Of a stretch of DNA of 8,939 nt, positions 1-5,485 are shown piece after piece; within the stretch, counting starts at the first letter, position 1; each line of letters opens with the position of its first letter. Under the pieces are notes generated by a model that was not told the DNA's origin, did no database searches, and saw only the letters and a program-made list of their open reading frames with translations. The stretch is from contig CALBLR010000051.1 in the NCBI GenBank assembly GCA_937896015.1, forward strand, positions 1 to 8,939, given 5' to 3'. Source of the stretch: an uncultured Prevotellaceae bacterium (GTDB lineage: Bacteria > Bacteroidota > Bacteroidia > Bacteroidales > Muribaculaceae). A program made the translations under genes and the position numbers.

Positions 1-22
1 CAGACGTGTGCTCTTCCGATCT
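1..22. other. Illumina sequencing adapter remnant (not genomic)
   Basis: The first 22 bases match the 3' end of the standard Illumina TruSeq read-2 adapter, which ends in GCTCTTCCGATCT. Genomic sequence begins at about position 23. This marks the left edge as a contig end with untrimmed adapter. Any reading frame that starts within these bases is an artefact. Confidence 0.96.
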
Positions 23-174
23 GCCACCGCACCGGGCGATGCCGCATTTTTTCCACAAAAAACACATTTTTCCGCAACATGTATCGCATTTTGAGTCATG
101 TCTACCAGTACATTTGCCGCAACAACAATTCACAGTCAGCAAAACAATAATCACAACTAAAAAAATAAAGCATA
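23..174. other. AT-rich intergenic leader at contig edge
   Basis: After the adapter, about 150 bp of AT-rich DNA precede the first convincing gene. Two similar short stretches, each reading roughly CATTTTTTCC-CAA, lie at about 44-58 and 64-78. A Bacteroidetes-type promoter is annotated at 90-116. I see no credible gene here. Confidence 0.5.
90..116 (+). promoter_or_regulatory. Bacteroidetes-type promoter for the small membrane protein/J-protein unit
   Basis: TTTG at 90-93 and TACATTTG at 109-116 fit the Bacteroides -33 (TTTG) and -7 (TAnnTTTG) elements, with a 15-bp gap that is slightly short. Transcription would start near 122-124, leaving a leader of about 50 nt before the ATG at 175. This is a consensus match by eye with no experimental support. 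Confidence 0.5.
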
Positions 175-402
175 ATGGAAAAGTCAGCAAAAATCATTGT
201 CACAATCGTTATAGTAATTGCATGGATGCTGCTCAACGGACTGCTTACCGCAGCCAATGACGCAGCTGGCAGATCGACACCCGGATTTCTTGCAATAATT
301 CTGATGATGGCTTTCATTGGAGCTCTTACCGCAATCTGGAAGAAAGACAAAAACAATGACAACAATAAAAAGGACGACAACAACTCTATACTCCAGAAAT
401 AG
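175..402 (+). CDS. Small two-helix membrane protein of unknown function
   Basis: I do not recognise a family for this 75-aa protein. Two hydrophobic segments are visible, at about residues 7-27 (rich in I and V) and 37-55, joined by a short polar loop containing NDAAGRST. The last 20 residues form a charged, low-complexity tail of Lys, Asn and Asp, beginning KKDKNNDNNKK. Basic residues precede helix 1 and follow helix 2, so by the positive-inside rule both ends probably face the cytoplasm. The ATG at 175 gives a plausible start straight into helix 1 and lies downstream of a consensus-like promoter. The TAG stop at 400-402 shares its G with the GTG start of the J-domain gene, so the two are likely translationally coupled and may work together at the membrane. 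The gene is AT-richer than the genes to its right. A real gene seems likely, but its role is unknown. Confidence 0.72.
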   Translation: MEKSAKIIVTIVIVIAWMLLNGLLTAANDAAGRSTPGFLAIILMMAFIGALTAIWKKDKNNDNNKKDDNNSILQK

Positions 403-881
403 TGTTTATAGACTACTATAAGATACTTAAAGCTTCTCCAGAGGCTACTGCTGCAGAAATCAAGAAGGCATACAGAAAGCAAGCATTGTTGTGGCACCCA
501 GACAAGCACCCGCATGAGGACGTCACCGACAGGATGCGCGACATCAACGAAGCCTACGCCATTCTCAAAGATCCAGAAAAGAGGAAGCGGTATGACGCAG
601 CCTACGGGCGTTTCAAGGCCGAGATGAGCAACCGCAGTGCCGTGAGCGGGGCACGCTGCAGCAATTACAGCCACAGCTACGACACTGGCGATGAACAGCT
701 TGACAACGATATAGCCAACGCTCGCGCCTACGCCCAAGCCCTTGTCGACAAATTCTTTGAAGAGCTGAGGCGCAACTCACAAATAGCCGCACACGGAGCC
801 TGGGACAAGTCTAAAGCCTACATTGTGGTGGGCATATTGTGGCTCATTATTGGCCTGATGGTGAAATCGTGCGCCTCCTAA
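402..881 (+). CDS. Membrane-anchored J-domain (DnaJ-like) co-chaperone
   Basis: This 159-aa protein has a J domain at residues 4-68, with the DYYKIL opening, the Hsp70-activating HPD motif at 32-34, and a helix IV ending in KRKRYD at 60-65. A polar linker (about 70-97) and a probable amphipathic helix (about 98-130) follow. A hydrophobic segment at about 140-154 then runs almost to the C-terminus (KSCAS). The G/F-rich region and zinc fingers of true DnaJ are absent, so this is a class C J-protein. The expected topology is a J domain in the cytoplasm, recruiting DnaK to the inner membrane through a C-terminal anchor. The GTG at 402 is the start because the J domain begins three codons later. 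It overlaps the upstream TAG by one base (TAGTG), which suggests coupled translation with the small membrane protein. The client is unknown. Confidence 0.88.
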   Translation: MFIDYYKILKASPEATAAEIKKAYRKQALLWHPDKHPHEDVTDRMRDINEAYAILKDPEKRKRYDAAYGRFKAEMSNRSAVSGARCSNYSHSYDTGDEQLDNDIANARAYAQALVDKFFEELRRNSQIAAHGAWDKSKAYIVVGILWLIIGLMVKSCAS

Positions 882-914
882 CCCCATTCCACAGTGCGCT
901 ATGAGACCTCTATG

Positions 915-946
915 CTTGTGCGGGCGGGGATTTTGGTGTAATTTTG
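915..946 (+). promoter_or_regulatory. Promoter-like site upstream of purE
   Basis: TAATTTTG at 939-946 is an exact match to the Bacteroidetes -7 consensus TAnnTTTG. A weaker -33-like CTTG lies at 915-918, 20 bp upstream. Initiation would fall near 952-954, about 68 nt ahead of the purE ATG. The -7 element lies inside the left arm of the inverted repeat at 937-994, which suggests that promoter access could be regulated. This is inferred from consensus only. Confidence 0.45.
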
Positions 947-994
947 CAGTGCGGCGCGGGCGTGCAAACGGCTGCTCCGCACTGTAAAATTACA
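937..994. repeat. 18-bp inverted repeat ahead of purE (possible operator or hairpin)
   Basis: The left arm at 937-954 (TGTAATTTTGCAGTGCGG) pairs with the right arm at 977-994 (CCGCACTGTAAAATTACA). Seventeen positions are Watson-Crick and one is G-T. The spacer is 22 bp and the arm centres are 40 bp apart. It is not a classical terminator, because no T-run follows the right arm. If the embedded -7 site is used, the purE transcript begins near the end of the left arm and cannot form the full hairpin; only read-through RNA from the J-protein gene could. This favours a DNA operator, or a structure that acts on read-through transcripts. I do not recognise it as a known riboswitch. Confidence 0.8.
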
Positions 995-1020
995 ATTCAC
1001 AAAATTCACACTACAGCAAA

Positions 1021-1527
1021 ATGAAACCGTTAGTAAGCATTATTATGGGCAGCACAAGTGACCTGCCCGTGGTGGAAAAGGCCGCAAAGTTTCTTGATGA
1101 AATGGAGATCCCGTTTGAAATGAACGCCCTCTCGGCACACCGCACCCCCGACCAGGTGGAGGAATTTGCCCGCGGAGCCAAGGACCGCGGCATAAAGGTG
1201 ATTATCGCAGCCGCCGGAATGGCTGCCCACCTGCCTGGCGTGATTGCGGCAATGACCACTCTGCCCGTGATAGGCATTCCCATCAAGGCCACTTTCGAGG
1301 GCCTTGACGCCATGCTTGCCATCATACAAATGCCTCCGGGCATTCCAGTGGCCACTGTGGGCCTCAACGCGGCTCAGAACGCGGCCATCCTTGCCACCGA
1401 GATGCTTGCGCTCACCGACGACGGCATAGCCCAGAAGTTTGCGGCCTACAAGGCCGGCCTCGCGCAGAAGATTGTGAAGGCCAACGCCGATCTCAAGGAG
1501 GTGCACTACAAGTTCAAGACCAACTAA
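1021..1527 (+). CDS. purE: 5-(carboxyamino)imidazole ribonucleotide mutase PurE, class I
   Basis: PurE converts N5-CAIR to CAIR in the cytoplasm during de novo purine synthesis, normally using N5-CAIR made by PurK. The 168-aa length is typical of the single-domain enzyme, which forms an octamer. Visible family motifs are the phosphate-binding GSTSD at 10-14, SAHRTP at 38-43 (His40 matches the catalytic histidine), AAHLPG at 68-73 with His70, and QMPPGIPVATV at 103-113. The AHLPG form is that of class I, N5-CAIR-dependent enzymes rather than class II. The ATG at 1021 places the first beta strand immediately after the start, as expected. Only 14 nt separate it from ispG, so the two are probably one transcript. 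Upstream lie a consensus-like promoter and an inverted repeat. No purK is visible in this window. Confidence 0.97.
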   Translation: MKPLVSIIMGSTSDLPVVEKAAKFLDEMEIPFEMNALSAHRTPDQVEEFARGAKDRGIKVIIAAAGMAAHLPGVIAAMTTLPVIGIPIKATFEGLDAMLAIIQMPPGIPVATVGLNAAQNAAILATEMLALTDDGIAQKFAAYKAGLAQKIVKANADLKEVHYKFKTN

Positions 1528-1541
1528 AGCCAGCACAGCCT

Positions 1542-3371
1542 ATGTCAACGTTCAACTACAAGCGCCGTCACACGGTGAGCGTGAATGTGGGCGGCACTCC
1601 CATGGGCAGCGACTTCCCGATAAGGGTGCAGTCGATGACCAACACCTCGACCGACGATGTGAAGGCCAGCACCGAGCAGTGCCTGAGCCTGGCCAAGGCA
1701 GGTGCCGAATATGTGAGGCTCACGGCGCAGGGCGTGCGCGAGGCCGAAGCCATAGGCCGCATTCGCAGCCTGCTGCGCAGCGAGGGGTGCATGGTGCCGC
1801 TGGTGGCCGACATACACTTTAATCCGCGCGCAGCGTTTGCCGCGGCGCAGGTCACCGACAAGGTGCGCATCAACCCCGGCAACTTCGTCGACCCCGCCCG
1901 CCAGTTCAAGAGCCTGAGCTACACCGACCAGGAGTATGCGCAAGAGCTGCAGCGCATCCACGACGCGCTGGTACCCTTCATCGACATCTGCCGCCAGCAC
2001 GGCACGGCGGTACGCTTGGGCGTGAACCACGGTTCGCTCAGCGACCGCATCATGAGCCGCTATGGCAACACCGCGGCAGGCATGGTGGAGAGCGTGATGG
2101 AGTTTCTGCGCGTGTTTGTGGAGCAGCGCTTCATGAATGTGGTGATTTCGATGAAGGCCTCCAATGTGGTGGTGATGGTTGAGGCCGTGCGCCGCCTGGT
2201 GGCCGCAATGGACGCCGAGGACATGCACTTCCCGCTGCACCTGGGCGTGACCGAGGCCGGATTTGGCGACGACGGCCGCGTGAAGTCGGCCGTGGGCATA
2301 GGCGCGCTAATGAGCGAGGGTCTGGGCGACACCATACGCGTGTCGCTAAGCGAGGCCCCAGAGGCCGAGGTGCCAGTGGCGCGCAAGCTGGTGGACTACA
2401 TCACTTCGCGCGAGGGCCACGCGCACATCGATGGCTGCCTGAGCCGAGGCTATGACCCCATATGCCCCACGCGCCACGCCTCAGCTGTGGCGGGCGGCCT
2501 GGTAGGCGGCCGCAAGCAGCCCGTGGTGGTGGCCAGCTGCTCGCCAACCGATGTAAAACAGGCTGCAAAGCCCGACTTCTACTACAGCGCTGACGGGCGC
2601 GGCGACGGCGGCAAGCACCGCTACATTGTGCCTGCCGAGGCCTACTGCGGCTCGGAGGGCACTTATCCGCTGTTCACCCTCAGCAACTGGGACGGCTCAT
2701 GCCCCGCTCAGCTGAAGTGGCTGGCGGTGAAGGCCGACACGCCCGCAGACAGCCTATGCTGGCTTAAGGGGCGCACCGATGTGGCGCTGGTGGTTGACCC
2801 GGCCAATGTGAATGTGCCCGGCAGCTGGCAGGCCATGCTGCACGCCCTGGCCGACGCAGGCATCGACTGCCCGGCAGTGCTGCGCGCCTCGTATGCCGAC
2901 ACCGACACCGAGTGGCTGCAAGTGAAGGCGGGGGCCGACTTTGGCGCGGCGCTGCTCAACGGGTGGGCCGACGGCCTGTGGCTTGAGGCTCCCGACTATG
3001 GCAATGCAGATGCGGTGGCAGGCATAGAGTTTGCCATATTGCAAAGCGCGCGCCTGCGCATGAGCAAGACGGAATTCATTTCGTGCCCAAGCTGCGGCCG
3101 CACCATGTTTGACCTGATGACCACCGTGGCCAAGGTGAAGGCCGCCACATCACACCTAACCCACCTCAAGATAGGCGTGATGGGATGCGTGGTGAACGGC
3201 CCGGGCGAGATGGCCGATGCCGACTATGGCTATGTGGGCGCGGCGGCTGGCCGCATAAGCCTCTACAAGGGCAAGCAGTGCATCGAAAAGAACATTCCCG
3301 AGGCTGAAGCCATTCCGCGCCTTGTGGCCCTGATCAAGGCCAACGGCGACTGGGTGGAGCCTTCTGCTTAA
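1542..3371 (+). CDS. ispG: 4-hydroxy-3-methylbut-2-enyl diphosphate synthase IspG (GcpE), long three-domain form
   Basis: IspG reduces methylerythritol cyclodiphosphate (MEcPP) to HMBPP, the penultimate step of the MEP isoprenoid pathway, using a [4Fe-4S] cluster. At 609 aa it is much longer than the roughly 360-400-aa E. coli or Aquifex type. The N-terminal TIM barrel spans about residues 5-285 (VQSMTNTSTDD near the start, VRINPGN). An inserted domain of about 210 residues occupies roughly 290-500. The iron-sulphur domain follows, with cluster ligands Cys515 and Cys518 (SCPSCGRT), Cys549 (GVMGC) and Glu556 (NGPGE). The 31-residue gap between Cys518 and Cys549 and the 7-residue gap to Glu556 fit the known cluster site. 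The extra domain is characteristic of IspG from Bacteroidetes, Chlamydia and plants. The gene starts 14 nt after purE. The frame is intact with all ligands present. Confidence 0.97.
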   Translation: MSTFNYKRRHTVSVNVGGTPMGSDFPIRVQSMTNTSTDDVKASTEQCLSLAKAGAEYVRLTAQGVREAEAIGRIRSLLRSEGCMVPLVADIHFNPRAAFAAAQVTDKVRINPGNFVDPARQFKSLSYTDQEYAQELQRIHDALVPFIDICRQHGTAVRLGVNHGSLSDRIMSRYGNTAAGMVESVMEFLRVFVEQRFMNVVISMKASNVVVMVEAVRRLVAAMDAEDMHFPLHLGVTEAGFGDDGRVKSAVGIGALMSEGLGDTIRVSLSEAPEAEVPVARKLVDYITSREGHAHIDGCLSRGYDPICPTRHASAVAGGLVGGRKQPVVVASCSPTDVKQAAKPDFYYSADGRGDGGKHRYIVPAEAYCGSEGTYPLFTLSNWDGSCPAQLKWLAVKADTPADSLCWLKGRTDVALVVDPANVNVPGSWQAMLHALADAGIDCPAVLRASYADTDTEWLQVKAGADFGAALLNGWADGLWLEAPDYGNADAVAGIEFAILQSARLRMSKTEFISCPSCGRTMFDLMTTVAKVKAATSHLTHLKIGVMGCVVNGPGEMADADYGYVGAAAGRISLYKGKQCIEKNIPEAEAIPRLVALIKANGDWVEPSA

Positions 3372-3486
3372 AGTTTAAGGGGGGAGGAATTGTAGTTCCG
3401 ATTTTGTAAAAAATGGGGGCTGCGCGATGCAATGATTGGTCCGCACCGCTGTTTTCTACATATATATAACGACACAATTAGCTGAT
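3372..3486 (+). other. ispG to FISUMP-gene intergenic region
   Basis: This 115-bp gap contains a short purine run (GGGGGGAGG at about 3379-3387) and an AT-rich segment (TACATATATATAAC at 3457-3470) just ahead of the lipoprotein start. A separate promoter is plausible because the gap is much longer than the one between purE and ispG. However, no clean TTTG / TAnnTTTG pair is seen. No convincing terminator hairpin follows ispG either, so read-through into the lipoprotein gene is possible. Confidence 0.4.
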
Positions 3487-4200
3487 ATGAAAAAGACTCT
3501 GATGCCGCTCATGGTGGCGGCTTTTGCAGTAATGGCACTGGCCAGCTGCGGCGACGATGACCCCACCGGAGGCCGCAAGGGCAGTGTGGTGGGCCAAGCC
3601 GTGGACTTGGGCCTGAGTGTGAAGTGGGCGTCGCACAACGTGGGGGCTCTTGAGCCTGAGGCCGTAGGCGGCCTGTATGGCTGGAGCGACTACACCGGCT
3701 CGCGCCACTCGCAAGACAACATTGAGGTGAGGTTTACCACCGACAGCACTCTGGTGCAGTGGAACAGCGTGTATTACGGCGGCATCAACCCGCCGCAAAA
3801 CATCTGTGCCAGCGACAGCGACATTGCACGCCTGCAGTGGGGCGGCAAGTGGCGTCTGCCCAGCCGCCAGGAGGTGCAGGAGCTGATTGACAACTGCCAG
3901 TGGCAGGAAACCGTGGTAGGCGGACAAGCCTGCGTGAAGGTGACCGGCCGCAACGGCAACAGCATAGTGCTGCCCATGGCTGGCTACAGTCCTTATACCG
4001 GCAGCAAGGAGCAAGCTGGCAGCGCCCTGTATTATTGGAGCGGCAACTGCGCAAGCCGCGCCGAACAGAAGGAGTGGAAAATCGACGGCAACACGCGGTG
4101 CGCCGCCTGGAGCCTGGTGATGCGCAACGGCGATGCCAAGCCGCAGCTCGAAGCCTCGGTGCGGTGCTTCGGGCTGAGCGTGCGCCCAGTGACTGAATAG
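3487..4200 (+). CDS. FISUMP-domain surface lipoprotein
   Basis: The start is taken at the ATG at 3487, giving 237 aa, because a textbook lipoprotein signal begins there: MKK, a hydrophobic stretch to residue 18, then the lipobox LASC with Cys21. A TTG upstream at 3436 would bury that signal. GDDDP after the cysteine resembles the acidic lipoprotein export signal of Bacteroidetes surface lipoproteins, so outer-leaflet display is likely. From about residue 38 the protein follows the Fibrobacter succinogenes major paralogous (FISUMP) domain: VDLGLSVKWASHNVGA at 39-54, YGWSD at 64-68, WGGKWRLPS at 118-126, a central LPMAGY, YYWSGN, and SVRP at 231-234 near the end. FISUMP proteins are common in gut Bacteroidales. 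Their molecular role is not established, though binding of extracellular ligands or polysaccharides is often supposed. The gene converges on gldN and shares its terminator. Confidence 0.88.
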   Translation: MKKTLMPLMVAAFAVMALASCGDDDPTGGRKGSVVGQAVDLGLSVKWASHNVGALEPEAVGGLYGWSDYTGSRHSQDNIEVRFTTDSTLVQWNSVYYGGINPPQNICASDSDIARLQWGGKWRLPSRQEVQELIDNCQWQETVVGGQACVKVTGRNGNSIVLPMAGYSPYTGSKEQAGSALYYWSGNCASRAEQKEWKIDGNTRCAAWSLVMRNGDAKPQLEASVRCFGLSVRPVTE

Positions 4201-4223
4201 GTCCACTTCTGCCACAAGAGATT

Positions 4224-4263
4224 AAAGAAGCCGGCCATCACAATGTTGATGGCCGGCTTCTTT
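4224..4263. terminator. Bidirectional intrinsic terminator between the FISUMP gene and gldN
   Basis: A perfect 17-bp inverted repeat (4224-4240 and 4247-4263) has a GC-rich core, GCCGGCC, and a 6-nt loop, CAATGT. The plus strand ends in a T-run (CTTCTTTTG). The minus strand also ends in T residues (CTTCTTTAAT). It lies 23 bp after the lipoprotein stop and 25 bp beyond the gldN stop on the other strand, so it can end both convergent transcripts. Confidence 0.93.
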
Positions 4264-4288
4264 TGTATGTACGTTATGCTTTGACGCC

Positions 4289-5437
4289 TCAGCGCTTGCG
4301 ATTGCGCACCGAGCGCACCGAGCCCGCGCTGCTGCTCGAGGGCTTCGCCGCCTTGGGCTTGCGCGTCTTGATGGCAGTCTTCTTAGTCTCTGTTTTCGAC
4401 TTGGCTGCACCGCGCTTGGTCTTGGCGCGTTTGCTCACACTCTTGGTGGCCTTGGCCGCTTCGGCGGCACTGTCGTCGTCGGCATCGGTGATTTCGGCAT
4501 TGCGCTCAGCCTCAAGTTTGGCTTTGGCCTCGGCACGTGCCTGAAGCTCCTCGCGCGAGGGCACCCACAGATTTTTGTCAAACGAGCGCAGACGCTGCTC
4601 TATGCTGTCCTGCGCCTGCTTCAGCTTCTCCGGGTCGGGAAACTGCTGAGCCAGCGAGAGGTTGCGCAGGTTTTTCACCTTGTAGATGTCGCCAGTGTAC
4701 ATTTTCAGCTTAAAGAAGTCGTCGAGGTTGTAGCGCGACAGATTGTTATCGTCGTCGGTGAACACATATTGCTGCGCCATGTAGGGGCGTATGTCGTTGA
4801 GCTTCACCCAGAACATGGGGTACTTGAGCGGCTCGCCCCCATAGTCGTCGGTGCGGTGCAGCACGGGGCACACGGCCTCAACGCGCGACTTCATCTGGTT
4901 GCTGCGCGTGTCGAACTCCCACTTCTCAATTATGTAGTAGCTCAGCACCTCGTTGGCAGGAATGTCGGCGTCCTCAATCTTAAACTTGGGGTTCTTGGCT
5001 GTGCTGCCCTTGGCCTCGGCATAGAGCACGTGGAAGCGGTCGAGCATGTCGCGCACCTTGATGCGGTATTGGTCGGTGAACATTTCACGGCCGTCGAGAT
5101 ACTCATAGGCAGGGATGTTGCCGTCGGCCAGCTGGCGCATGATTATGAAAAACAGGTCTTGGCCGTCCTCGTTGGGCTCGTCGGGATAGTACAGAGCCGG
5201 ATTTTTGCCTTTGGTGAGGTCGAGCGAGCGATACACCACCTTCATCCATTGCAGGTCGGCATCGCTGGGCTCGCTCACTTCGTAGAACGATTGCTGGCGC
5301 CCGGTGACGGTGAGGCCGCCGCTGGCCTGCTGCCTGCGCGAGTCGCCGCCGGGGGTGCGCTTCACCACCTGCGCCTGCGCCACTTGCGCGCTGAGTGCAA
5401 GGGCCATGGTGGCCGCCATCAGTTTAATCATTTTCAT
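4289..5437 (-). CDS. gldN: Type IX secretion system periplasmic protein GldN/PorN
   Basis: GldN (PorN) partners the lipoprotein GldK (PorK) to form the periplasmic ring of the T9SS under the outer membrane, and it contacts GldM. The 382-aa product begins with a Sec signal peptide (KMIKLMAATMALALS) with likely cleavage after AQA at residue 22. The body, about residues 45-295, contains family-like stretches such as DADLQWMKVVYRSLDL, LYYP, LSYYIIEKWEFD and YPMFWVKLNDIRP. The assignment rests on these plus its position as the last gene after gldK, gldL and gldM. From about residue 298 there is a charged helical segment (EELQARAEAKAKLEAER), then an acidic patch, then some 65 residues very rich in Lys, Arg, Ala, Ser and Thr to the end. 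This tail probably accounts for its being longer than typical members (about 330-360 aa). It lies 48 nt downstream of gldM. Confidence 0.93.
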   Translation of the reverse strand: MKMIKLMAATMALALSAQVAQAQVVKRTPGGDSRRQQASGGLTVTGRQQSFYEVSEPSDADLQWMKVVYRSLDLTKGKNPALYYPDEPNEDGQDLFFIIMRQLADGNIPAYEYLDGREMFTDQYRIKVRDMLDRFHVLYAEAKGSTAKNPKFKIEDADIPANEVLSYYIIEKWEFDTRSNQMKSRVEAVCPVLHRTDDYGGEPLKYPMFWVKLNDIRPYMAQQYVFTDDDNNLSRYNLDDFFKLKMYTGDIYKVKNLRNLSLAQQFPDPEKLKQAQDSIEQRLRSFDKNLWVPSREELQARAEAKAKLEAERNAEITDADDDSAAEAAKATKSVSKRAKTKRGAAKSKTETKKTAIKTRKPKAAKPSSSSAGSVRSVRNRKR

Positions 5438-5485
5438 ATCTGTATGTTAAATCTTTATTGACTGTGTTATATACGTTAGTTGAAA

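Noticed and set aside
6..260. 84-aa open frame at the left edge, plus strand
   Set aside because: It starts inside the sequencing adapter, has no recognisable features, and overlaps the better-supported gene at 175 in another frame.
937..994. Intrinsic terminator for the J-protein gene
   Set aside because: The right arm is followed by CAATTCAC rather than a T-run, and the 22-nt loop is long. Partial termination cannot be excluded, but the classical form is absent.
937..1020. Purine riboswitch upstream of purE
   Set aside because: The hairpin is a single long stem, not the three-way junction with two conserved loops of purine riboswitches, and I see no conserved core bases.
3436..3486. N-terminal extension of the FISUMP protein from a TTG start
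   Set aside because: It would place 17 residues before a clear lipoprotein signal peptide whose own ATG is at 3487.
3478..4215. 245-aa open frame antisense to the FISUMP gene
   Set aside because: It has the His/Ala/Val-rich composition typical of shadow frames in GC-rich DNA. It runs opposite a recognised gene and has no domain signal of its own.
4769..5461. 230-aa plus-strand open frame opposite gldN
   Set aside because: It is rich in His, Val, Ala and Leu without motifs, and is a shadow of gldN. Similar shadows lie opposite ispG (1545-2240) and gldL (7502-8071) and in another minus-strand frame across gldK (8020-8766).
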